NCBI GenBank assembly: GCA_002315765.1
Contig: DCIE01000032.1
Coordinates: 1-19,717 of the forward strand
Length of the DNA stretch: 19,717 nucleotides
Source of the DNA: Ruminococcaceae bacterium UBA1734
Lineage (GTDB): Bacteria; Bacillota; Clostridia; Oscillospirales; Acutalibacteraceae
Direction of reading: 5' to 3'
The notes below the pieces were generated by a model. It searched no databases. It saw nothing but the letters and a program-made list of their open reading frames with translations, and was not told the origin of the DNA. Positions 7,099 to 13,425 of the stretch are shown piece by piece. Numbering within the stretch: the stretch's first letter is position 1; the number at the start of each line of letters is the position of its first letter. The translations under genes and the position numbers were made by a program.

Positions 7099-8207
7099 GA
7101 GCATCAGCAATAACTGCGGTTATTTTTTCAAATTCAAACGACGAGGCATTAAAAGAATTGACCGCAAATCGTTCTATGGCATCTTTGCCCTTCGGCGGAA
7201 GATACAGACTTATTGATTTTACCCTTTCAAACCTTGTTAATGCAGGAATTTCGGACATCGGTATTGTTACAAACGCAAATTACCGTTCACTAATGGACCA
7301 TGTGGGAAGCGGTATTTATTGGGACCTTGACCGAAAAAACGGAGGCCTTTCCATAGTTCCGCCGTATATTATGGGTTCAAGAAAGCATAACGGATATGTG
7401 GATTCCGCTGTCAGAGCAACCGAATATGTCAACCGTACAAATTGCGAATATGTTATTGTTTGCGATTCCGGAACAATTGCTAATGTGGACATTACTTCTC
7501 TTATTAATTTTCACGCCGAAAAGGAAGCGGATGTCAGTTTTGTTTACAGAAAAGCCCATAGTCCCGATAAATTCAAAAATACAATAAAGCTTAATTTAAA
7601 CGAGTCGGGAAGGGTAATAAATGCCGAGATTACGGATTTAAAGGGCGAAGGCGATTATACCATCGGTATAGGGATTTTCAATAAGACGGTATTTAACAGT
7701 ATGGTAAATTCCACACTAAATGAAAAAGCCGAAATAACCATATCGGATATTATTATGAATAAGGTTAACGATTATAATATTTACGGCTTTGAACATAGCG
7801 GTTTTGCGGCATTAATGGATTGCAGAAAATCGTATTTTGAAAATAATATGATGTTGCTTGAAAAATCCGTCCGTGATGATTTATTTAATCGAGAACGACC
7901 TATTTTCACCAAAACAAGAGATGATATGCCAACGAGATACGGCACTCATTCTAATGTTAAAAACAGCCTTGTTGCCGATGGCTGTATTATTGACGGAACG
8001 GTTAAAAACTGCATTCTTTTCAGAGGGGTAAGAGTAAGAAAGGGTGCCGTTGTGGAAAACAGCATTTTAGCTCAAGGTGTAGAGGTAAGAGAAAACGCAA
8101 AGGTCAAGTATGTGGTTTCGGATAAAAATGCAGTTATCGGAAATACAGAGCCTATATGCGGAACAAAAAGAAAAGCCTTTATAATCAAGAAAAATCAGTA
8201 TATTTAG
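7095..8207 (+). CDS. glgD: GlgD, regulatory/non-catalytic ADP-glucose pyrophosphorylase subunit
   Basis: Paralogue of GlgC that in Firmicutes joins GlgC and changes its activity and regulation. It keeps the fold and the conserved PFGGRYRLIDFTLSNLVNAGI and YWDLDRKNGG stretches, plus a C-terminal beta-helix (about 285-365). The nucleotide-binding loop GGxGxRL is replaced by FSNSND near residue 11, and the segment equivalent to SGDHIYKMD reads DSGTIANVD, so the catalytic Asp is replaced by Gly 126. It is thus expected to be inactive alone. Length of 370 residues is normal for GlgD. It begins within the glgC stop (ATGA overlap) and ends 9 nt before glgA. Confidence 0.95.
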   Translation: MRASAITAVIFSNSNDEALKELTANRSMASLPFGGRYRLIDFTLSNLVNAGISDIGIVTNANYRSLMDHVGSGIYWDLDRKNGGLSIVPPYIMGSRKHNGYVDSAVRATEYVNRTNCEYVIVCDSGTIANVDITSLINFHAEKEADVSFVYRKAHSPDKFKNTIKLNLNESGRVINAEITDLKGEGDYTIGIGIFNKTVFNSMVNSTLNEKAEITISDIIMNKVNDYNIYGFEHSGFAALMDCRKSYFENNMMLLEKSVRDDLFNRERPIFTKTRDDMPTRYGTHSNVKNSLVADGCIIDGTVKNCILFRGVRVRKGAVVENSILAQGVEVRENAKVKYVVSDKNAVIGNTEPICGTKRKAFIIKKNQYI

Positions 8208-8216
8208 GAGAAGAAT

Positions 8217-9632
8217 ATGAAAATATTATTTGCAACAAGCGAGGCTTATCCTTTTGCAATGTCGGGAGGTCTTGCCGATGTTTCGGGAGCATTGCCTAAA
8301 GCACTTAGAAAGCGTCTTGTGGGCTCAAGGGTTGTAATGCCTTATTATGACACTATTCCAAAGGAATTAAAGGAACAAATGACCTTTGTTTGTAATATAA
8401 CAGTACCCGTTTCCTGGAGAAGACAGTATTGCGGTGTGTTTGAAGCACATCTTGACGGGGTTATTTACTACTTTATAGACAATCAGTATTATTTTAAGAG
8501 AGACGGTTTATACGGTTATTATGACGATGCCGAAAGATATACATTTTTCTCCCGTGCCGTACTTGAAATAATACCTCATATCGGTTTTAAACCCGATGTT
8601 ATTCATTGTAACGATTGGCAAACTGCACTTGTGCCTGTTTTCCTAACCCAAATGTATAAGCAAGACCCGTTCTACGCCGATATAAAAACAGTATTTACTA
8701 TTCACAATATTCAGTATCAAGGCAAGTACGGTATGGAGCTTTACGGTGATGTTCTGGGTTTGCCGGAGGGTTGCCAAAGCATTGTGGAGTATGACGGATG
8801 TGTAAACTTTATGAAGGGCGGAATACAATGTGCCGATAAGGTAACCACCGTATCTCCAACCTATTCAAACGAAATTTTAGAGCCCTATTATGCCCACGGA
8901 CTTGATAATATACTTAAGCAGTTTACCTATAAATTAACGGGAATTGTAAACGGAATTGATTACGATGTTTATAATCCCGAAACCGATAATTTAATATATA
9001 AGAATTTCAGTGTAAAAACACTAAAAAATAAGGCAATAAATAAATCCGAGCTTCAAAAAGAAATGGGACTGCCTCAGTCGGATGTTGCTGTTATCGGTAT
9101 GGTTACAAGACTTGTGGGACACAAGGGGATTGACCTTGTTAAATGTGTATTTGAAGAACTGATTAAGGCTGATGTCCAATTTGTTATTTTAGGCTCGGGA
9201 GAATGGGAATTTGAAACATTTTTCTATGATATGAGTAAAAAATATCCTGATAAATTCGGACTTAAATTAGGGTTTGACCCGAAACTTGCTCACAAGATTT
9301 ATGCCGGTTCAGACTTGTTCCTTATGCCCAGCAAAAGTGAGCCCTGTGGTCTTGCACAGTTAGTATCTTTAAGATACGGTACAATTCCCATTGTCAGGGA
9401 AACAGGCGGACTTAATGATACGGTAAAAGACAGCGGAGACGGGCAGGGGAATGGATTTACATTTTCTAACTATAATGCTCACGATATGGAAAATACCGTT
9501 TGGCGAGCTCTTGAGGGCTATGCGGATAAAAAAGGATTTAATGTATTAAGAAAAAGGGCTATGGAATGTAATAACAGTTGGAGTAGTTCGGCATCGGCTT
9601 ATATTAAGCTTTATAAAGAGATTTGCTCTTGA
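8217..9632 (+). CDS. glgA: Glycogen synthase GlgA (ADP-glucose dependent, GT5)
   Basis: Elongates alpha-1,4-glucan chains using ADP-glucose supplied by GlgC/GlgD. The 471-residue product has the two Rossmann domains of GT5 synthases: HCNDWQTALVP (130-140) and NGIDYDVYNP in or near the first, then TRLVGHKGIDL (R298, K303) and SEPCGLAQL (E375) with ETGGL in the second. Near the N-terminus the usual KTGGLADV donor-binding loop reads MSGGLADV: position 15, a lysine in the E. coli enzyme, is Met. A good Shine-Dalgarno (AGGAG) lies 7 nt before the ATG. It is the last gene of the operon and is followed by a strong hairpin. Confidence 0.95.
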   Translation: MKILFATSEAYPFAMSGGLADVSGALPKALRKRLVGSRVVMPYYDTIPKELKEQMTFVCNITVPVSWRRQYCGVFEAHLDGVIYYFIDNQYYFKRDGLYGYYDDAERYTFFSRAVLEIIPHIGFKPDVIHCNDWQTALVPVFLTQMYKQDPFYADIKTVFTIHNIQYQGKYGMELYGDVLGLPEGCQSIVEYDGCVNFMKGGIQCADKVTTVSPTYSNEILEPYYAHGLDNILKQFTYKLTGIVNGIDYDVYNPETDNLIYKNFSVKTLKNKAINKSELQKEMGLPQSDVAVIGMVTRLVGHKGIDLVKCVFEELIKADVQFVILGSGEWEFETFFYDMSKKYPDKFGLKLGFDPKLAHKIYAGSDLFLMPSKSEPCGLAQLVSLRYGTIPIVRETGGLNDTVKDSGDGQGNGFTFSNYNAHDMENTVWRALEGYADKKGFNVLRKRAMECNNSWSSSASAYIKLYKEICS

Positions 9633-9646
9633 TGTATTATATATTA

Positions 9647-9680
9647 AAACGGAGGAACCTGATTATGGGTTCCTCCGTTT
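9647..9680. terminator. Bidirectional terminator between glgA and the YesL-like gene
   Basis: Perfect 13-nt arms AAACGGAGGAACC (9647-9659) and GGTTCCTCCGTTT (9668-9680) with an 8-nt loop lie between the convergent glgA and DUF624 genes. T-tracts are short (three to four) on both sides, but the stem is strong and the position is typical of a shared terminator. Confidence 0.8.
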
Positions 9681-9687
9681 ATGTTGA

Positions 9688-10461
9688 CTATTCTTCAATT
9701 TCTATGCCAAGGTCTCTTCTTTTATCAATATCCTCATTGGGATGTTCTTTGTAATAGGGGTCAATAATAAATTTTTTAATACTTGGGAATGTGCAGTACT
9801 GTATCAGCAAAAACCTAAATGCGGGTAATGTTAAAATAGCGATAAATGCTTCAATTAACAATACTCCCCAACTGTTTAACAGCCAAGCGATAACAAAATA
9901 CAAAGCATATACTAAAAGCAAAGAAATACTGCAAATAAAATTACCCTTTAGGTTGATAAATGCAAATTTAAAGCTGTTTGAATATAATTGTTTAATACTG
10001 AACTTAAAGGTAATCATAAGTGTCCAAATAAAGAAATTCATAAATGAGAAAACTATGAATATGGATAAGCAAACACCTATTCCGATAATATTAAACTTTC
10101 CCGAGGACACCCAATAAAACCTGAAAGAAAATACAAGTAATATATATGCTACCGTGTTGATTATTCCTACAATAAGTCCTTGCTTCCAATTTTTTCTTAT
10201 TGTTTCAAAAAAATCCGAGGACATAAAAGAATGTTTATCTCTTGCAGTGTTTCTCGCTACATTGGTAATTCCAACATTTGCAAGTCCCATAGTCAAAATC
10301 GGTAGGGAACAAATAAGAAAAATCAAATTAACCGTAATAAATTTCCAAAAATTTCTGAAAAATGTCTCAAAAAAAACAATAAATGTTTTCTTGGGTGGGG
10401 CATCTTTTTCTATTCCCGGACCTTCTTTTTCATAATTAAATAAACCGAAAAACTTTGCCAT
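9688..10461 (-). CDS. DUF624 (YesL-like) membrane protein
   Basis: Integral membrane protein of 257 residues with about five hydrophobic segments (near 38-60, 100-120, 125-150, 165-190 and 195-220). The segment from MGLANVGITNVARNTARDK to FFETIRKNWKQG is the DUF624/YesL pattern of a conserved loop after the first membrane helix. Members often sit beside carbohydrate ABC transporters and two-component systems in Firmicutes; their function is not established, and here no sugar transporter is present. The start ATG lies 3 nt after the stop of the upstream membrane-protein gene, and its AGAGGT site overlaps that stop, so the pair is translationally coupled. The C-terminal 35 residues are charged and probably cytoplasmic. 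Confidence 0.8.
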   Translation of the reverse strand: MAKFFGLFNYEKEGPGIEKDAPPKKTFIVFFETFFRNFWKFITVNLIFLICSLPILTMGLANVGITNVARNTARDKHSFMSSDFFETIRKNWKQGLIVGIINTVAYILLVFSFRFYWVSSGKFNIIGIGVCLSIFIVFSFMNFFIWTLMITFKFSIKQLYSNSFKFAFINLKGNFICSISLLLVYALYFVIAWLLNSWGVLLIEAFIAILTLPAFRFLLIQYCTFPSIKKFIIDPYYKEHPNEDIDKRRDLGIEIEE

Positions 10462-10464
10462 GAC

Positions 10465-11196
10465 TTACCTCTTACCTTTGTTATTCTTATATATAATTTT
10501 TTCAATCACAAAAATATCCCTGTACCCTAAGGTGTATGATAAATGTGATATTAACGGTATAATAAATACCGAAATAAACATTAAAATATATTGTAAAATA
10601 TTTAGGTCTCCTGCATTTGCAACATTACCCGATATACATCTTAAAATTTGATAAACATAAAAATTAGGCAATGTGAAAAGGGCTATCGGCATATCAGGTT
10701 TCACGCCGAGTCCGCATATAAGGATAATTAAAAACAGCACAAAAGCGGGGATTACAGCAATAATACCGATTTTAAATCCTTTTAGCTTGTCCTCGGTTTT
10801 ATGTCCCGTTCTAACGAGATTTAAGTCCGAATTACCAAGCTTAAACAGCATATTATAAATGAATACAAAGAGGAAAATAACGGATATTGCCTGACTTGCA
10901 GTTTGATTAATAATATATCCTTTTCCCTTAAGCTCGGTACGGAAATAACTTTTATTTACCTTGTATCCCTCGGATTCAAATTCTTCGATTTGTTTGTCAT
11001 CACCGTCGGAATAATTGTATGTATATTCATCAATAAGTTTATTGTTGTCATCATACACAAATGCTTTATAACCTGTGGTTTTAGTAAATGCGGCTGTAGC
11101 AAGTACCGAAATAGAGACCGTAACGATAATGCTCATTATGGAAACTATAATTATTCGAAAAAATAAAAACAATCCGTTTTTAAAAATATAATTCAT
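10465..11196 (-). CDS. Membrane protein of unknown function, coupled to the YesL-like gene
   Basis: I do not recognise this family. The product has one N-terminal membrane segment (about 8-33 counted from the chosen start), an extracytoplasmic-looking polar stretch of roughly 75 residues rich in Asp, Glu, Lys and Tyr (YKAFVYDDNNKLIDEYTYNY and on), then three further hydrophobic segments. That layout suggests a membrane protein with an outside sensing or binding loop. The frame can open with GTG at 11205, but GGTGAT lies just before ATG 11196, giving MNYIFKNGLFLFF; I choose that start. It precedes the DUF624 gene by 3 nt on the same strand, so the two products probably act together. Its promoter lies within the terminator of the preceding gene. 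Confidence 0.7.
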   Translation of the reverse strand: MNYIFKNGLFLFFRIIIVSIMSIIVTVSISVLATAAFTKTTGYKAFVYDDNNKLIDEYTYNYSDGDDKQIEEFESEGYKVNKSYFRTELKGKGYIINQTASQAISVIFLFVFIYNMLFKLGNSDLNLVRTGHKTEDKLKGFKIGIIAVIPAFVLFLIILICGLGVKPDMPIALFTLPNFYVYQILRCISGNVANAGDLNILQYILMFISVFIIPLISHLSYTLGYRDIFVIEKIIYKNNKGKR

Positions 11197-11242
11197 AAAA
11201 ATCACCGTATCTTTTAATGATAAAATTTATAACAATATAACA

Positions 11243-11271
11243 ATTATAATGAATAAAATAGAAAAATGCAA
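11243..11271 (-). promoter_or_regulatory. Promoter of the membrane-protein pair
   Basis: On the minus strand, -35 TTGCAT (11271-11266), 17-nt spacer, -10 TATAAT (11248-11243). The -35 box lies inside the 3' arm of the upstream gene's terminator hairpin. The predicted leader is about 40 nt. Confidence 0.6.
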
Positions 11272-11299
11272 GGAATAACTTAATATTCTTTGCATTTTT
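11262..11299 (-). terminator. Terminator of the small anchored-protein gene
   Basis: Sixteen-nt arms (11262-11277 and 11284-11299) pair with a single G-T wobble around a 6-nt loop; on the minus strand the hairpin ends in five T, 6 nt past the stop codon of the upstream gene. Confidence 0.82.
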
Positions 11300-11305
11300 G
11301 TGTTA

Positions 11306-11593
11306 TTATTTTAAAAATATATAAAAACCGCTGACAAATAAACAAATTCCCAAGGCTATCAATAAAGAAACAATATATTTTGTTTTGGTATTTTTTCTTT
11401 TCATACGGTCCCGTAAAGTTTCATAATGCTCGGCATTATTCTCTAAAACCGCCTCAATTTCTTTGGTTGCCAAATCAAAATATTCGTTTTCAAGCGAAGC
11501 GTATTTTGGGGTAATATAAAAAACTATTTTTTCAAATATATCGCTTCCGGTGTTGTTTACCTCGATTATATTCTTGTTGACTCCCTTAACCAT
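11306..11593 (-). CDS. Small C-terminally membrane-anchored protein, unknown function
   Basis: A 95-residue protein I cannot name with confidence. It begins MVKGVNKNIIEVNNTGSD-IFEKIVFYITP, continues with a charged helical middle (about 33-70, rich in Glu, Lys and Arg), and ends in a single hydrophobic segment (about 73-94) with only a lysine after it. The topology suggests a tail-anchored protein with its N-terminal domain in the cytoplasm. I recall similar short proteins with a VKGVNK..IE opening in clostridia, but have no function for them. AGAGG lies about 10 nt before the ATG. It has its own terminator and lies between the DUF6062 gene and the membrane-protein pair on the same strand. Confidence 0.65.
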   Translation of the reverse strand: MVKGVNKNIIEVNNTGSDIFEKIVFYITPKYASLENEYFDLATKEIEAVLENNAEHYETLRDRMKRKNTKTKYIVSLLIALGICLFVSGFYIFLK

Positions 11594-11655
11594 AAAATCC
11601 GTCCTCTTTTTATAAGATAATTATATTCTTGACGGTTTTACGGATAATATACAAA

Positions 11656-12351
11656 TTATTCCTTAAACGCTTCGCCGTTAAGGAAAGCCACGGTTCTTTC
11701 AACTGCGGTTTTTGCTTCGCCCCAGTCGGTTTCGTTTCCTTTATTGTTGTTATAATCGTACATCTTACAATACTTTGAAATGTCATCACACAAATTTTTA
11801 CTGTAATTTGCGGTAATTCTCGTAAGATTGTTTGAAAACTCCTTATAATAATCGGGCATTTTCTTCTTTGTTGCCCCTTGTATTAAAAGCTGATAATGGG
11901 GCATACAAAACTGCGGCTGATTGTCAAAAAGATTTCGGAAATCTCTTTCCTTTTCGTAGGTGCGATAAATAGTTTCAATCATATGGTCAAAACCCCAATT
12001 CATTTTATCGCAAATAAAGCAACTATCGCTTAATTTTTCTATTTTCCCGGCTTTTTTATCAGCAGGGTTTAAAAACTTCTTGGAAAAAATATTGCCGTTA
12101 ACTTCCTTAATATGAGTTTCCAGCATAAGAGCCAACTGAAGTCTACCGCGTCTATTCATCATTTTGTTTAGGTGTTCTTTACAAAATCCGGATTTATTGG
12201 TGGCAATTCTAACATCAGGCTCCATCATTGCATCACCTAAAATATAAGTGAGTATTCTCTCCTCAACAATATTCCGCATACGGCAAATAGGACAGCCGTC
12301 ATTTTCCTCAAAAACCTCTGACACGGGTATGGTACAAATATCATCACGCAT
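11656..12351 (-). CDS. DUF6062-type cysteine/histidine-rich protein
   Basis: Soluble-looking protein of 231 residues matching the DUF6062-like group of clostridial proteins of unknown function. Two copies of a metal-site pattern are evident: C20-PI-C23 followed by C57-KE-H60, and C111-FI-C114 followed by C149-MP-H152. The spacing between the CxxC and CxxH elements is almost identical (33 and 34 residues), pointing to an internal duplication of a zinc-binding module. The open frame reaches back to ATG 12396, but the extra 15 residues lie beyond the predicted promoter's start site. AAGAGG lies 7 nt before ATG 12351, and starting there gives MRDDICTIPVSEVFEEN. Its promoter overlaps that of the divergent glycosylase gene. 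Confidence 0.75.
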   Translation of the reverse strand: MRDDICTIPVSEVFEENDGCPICRMRNIVEERILTYILGDAMMEPDVRIATNKSGFCKEHLNKMMNRRGRLQLALMLETHIKEVNGNIFSKKFLNPADKKAGKIEKLSDSCFICDKMNWGFDHMIETIYRTYEKERDFRNLFDNQPQFCMPHYQLLIQGATKKKMPDYYKEFSNNLTRITANYSKNLCDDISKYCKMYDYNNNKGNETDWGEAKTAVERTVAFLNGEAFKE

Positions 12352-12379
12352 AAAAAAACCTCTTAACATTATTCTACAC

Positions 12380-12408
12380 TTGATATTGTAACACAATAAA
12401 TGTATAAT
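12380..12408 (+). promoter_or_regulatory. Promoter of the OGG1-type glycosylase leader
   Basis: -35 TTGATA (12380-12385), 17-nt spacer, -10 TATAAT (12403-12408). The predicted start near 12415 gives an untranslated leader of about 175 nt, unusually long for this window. Confidence 0.68.
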
Positions 12409-12412
12409 TCAA
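12385..12412 (-). promoter_or_regulatory. Promoter of the DUF6062 gene
   Basis: On the minus strand, -35 TTGAAT (12412-12407), 16-nt spacer, -10 TACAAT (12390-12385). It occupies the same 30 bp as the plus-strand promoter, so the two divergent transcripts should compete for polymerase. The predicted start near 12378 lies after the upstream in-frame ATG at 12396. Confidence 0.5.
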
Positions 12413-12414
12413 GT

Positions 12415-12591
12415 ATATTTATTTGTTTTTTTAAAGGATTGGATTATCGTGAAAATTCACGCTAAAAAATATAAAGACGCCTGTTTCTCGCCTCTTACGA
12501 GGCAACCGAAACAGATGCGATATAATAATCACCATTTCGGTGAATTTTTATTGCTTTTTGTGTCTTAAAGAAAGAAATGGTGATTATTATG
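12415..12591 (+). promoter_or_regulatory. Structured 5' leader with alternative pairings, candidate RNA switch
   Basis: Between the promoter and the glycosylase ATG (12589) lie several helices. A long-range P1-like helix pairs 12452-12460 with 12540-12548 (9 bp, extendable by three pairs including wobbles). A central hairpin pairs 12478-12487 with 12508-12519 (2-nt bulge at 12515-12516), then, across a 2x4 internal loop, 12490-12494 with 12499-12503 around a TTAC tetraloop. A perfect 17-nt inverted repeat, 12522-12538 with 12574-12590, hides the GGTGAT ribosome binding site and the AT of the ATG. The 17-bp helix crosses P1, so the two should exclude each other. A short TCACC/GGTGA hairpin (12529-12543) followed by five T, and a self-complementary P1 5' strand (12448-12461), add further alternatives. 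Helices are read from sequence; switching is inferred. Confidence 0.6.
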
Positions 12592-13425
12592 AATAATGCT
12601 GTTTTCAAAAACGGAAATGTTTATATTGATAAGGTTGAAAATTTTGACCTTTTGATGACTTTCGATTGCGGTCAATGCTTTAGGTGGAGTGTAGACTCAA
12701 AGGGAGTTTGGTCAGGTATAGCAAATAATAGGTTTTTGTCTATCGGCGTAGAAAATGATAAAACAGTGTTTTACAATACTACACAAAAGGATTTTGAAAA
12801 TATCTGGATGGATTATTTTGACCTTAACCGAAACTATGGGGAAATTATCAAAAAAATAAGTGAGAACGAAACATTAAAAATCGCCTCCGAATACGGAAGC
12901 GGAATAAGAATATTAAATCAAGAGCCTTTCGAGACACTTTGTTCTTTTATTATTTCTCAAAACAATAACATACCGAGAATTAAGGGGATTATTGACCGAT
13001 TGTGTTATAAATACGGAAATAAAATTGAGGGCGGATATACATTTCCGACAGCCGAAACACTGTCGGCTCTAACGGTAGAAGACCTTGCCGATATTCGTAT
13101 GGGATTTAGAGCAAAATACATAATAGATGCGGCAAAAAAGGTCAACTCAAATGAAATCAATCTTAATAATCTCTATGACATTGATATTGATAAGGCTCGT
13201 GAAGAACTAATGAAAATCAAGGGTGTAGGTCCGAAGGTTGCCGATTGTACACTTTTATTCTCCCTTAAGCATTTTGATGCTTTTCCCAAGGATGTTTGGA
13301 TAAAAAAGGCAATGACGGTGCTTTTTCCCGATGGGTTGCCGAAATGCGCCGAAAACTACGGCGGTATCGTTCAACAGTATATTTTCTACTATTCAAGAAG
13401 CGGGAATTTAAAAACAGAAGACTAA
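12589..13425 (+). CDS. 8-oxoguanine DNA glycosylase, OGG1-type
   Basis: Bifunctional base-excision repair glycosylase/lyase that removes 8-oxoguanine from DNA. The N-terminal domain carries FDCGQCFRW, matching the GQxFRW region of OGG1 that contacts the lesion. The HhH-GPD core includes FETLCSFIISQNNNIPRI, then KGVGPKVADC, holding the helix-hairpin-helix and catalytic lysine (K216 from the chosen start), followed by the Cys equivalent to human C253. The essential Asp is in FPKDVW (D235). The frame can open at ATG 12577, but GGTGAT is properly placed before ATG 12589, giving MNNAVFKNGNVYI (278 residues). Translation is probably controlled by the structured leader. Its stop overlaps that of the convergent permease gene. 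Confidence 0.92.
   Translation: MNNAVFKNGNVYIDKVENFDLLMTFDCGQCFRWSVDSKGVWSGIANNRFLSIGVENDKTVFYNTTQKDFENIWMDYFDLNRNYGEIIKKISENETLKIASEYGSGIRILNQEPFETLCSFIISQNNNIPRIKGIIDRLCYKYGNKIEGGYTFPTAETLSALTVEDLADIRMGFRAKYIIDAAKKVNSNEINLNNLYDIDIDKAREELMKIKGVGPKVADCTLLFSLKHFDAFPKDVWIKKAMTVLFPDGLPKCAENYGGIVQQYIFYYSRSGNLKTED

Noticed and set aside
9791..10117. Open frames on the plus strand opposite the YesL-like and membrane-protein genes
   Set aside because: They are mirror images of hydrophobic segments in the real genes and lack ribosome sites.
11641..11662. Dyad overlapping the DUF6062 stop codon as a terminator
   Set aside because: Arms are imperfect and AT-rich, and no T-run follows on the minus strand.
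12461..12539. Assignment of the leader to a known riboswitch (c-di-GMP-I, purine, guanidine, TPP, THF)
   Set aside because: The CACGC start and ACGA bases recall parts of c-di-GMP-I and guanidine-II motifs, but the conserved cores and helix order are not present.
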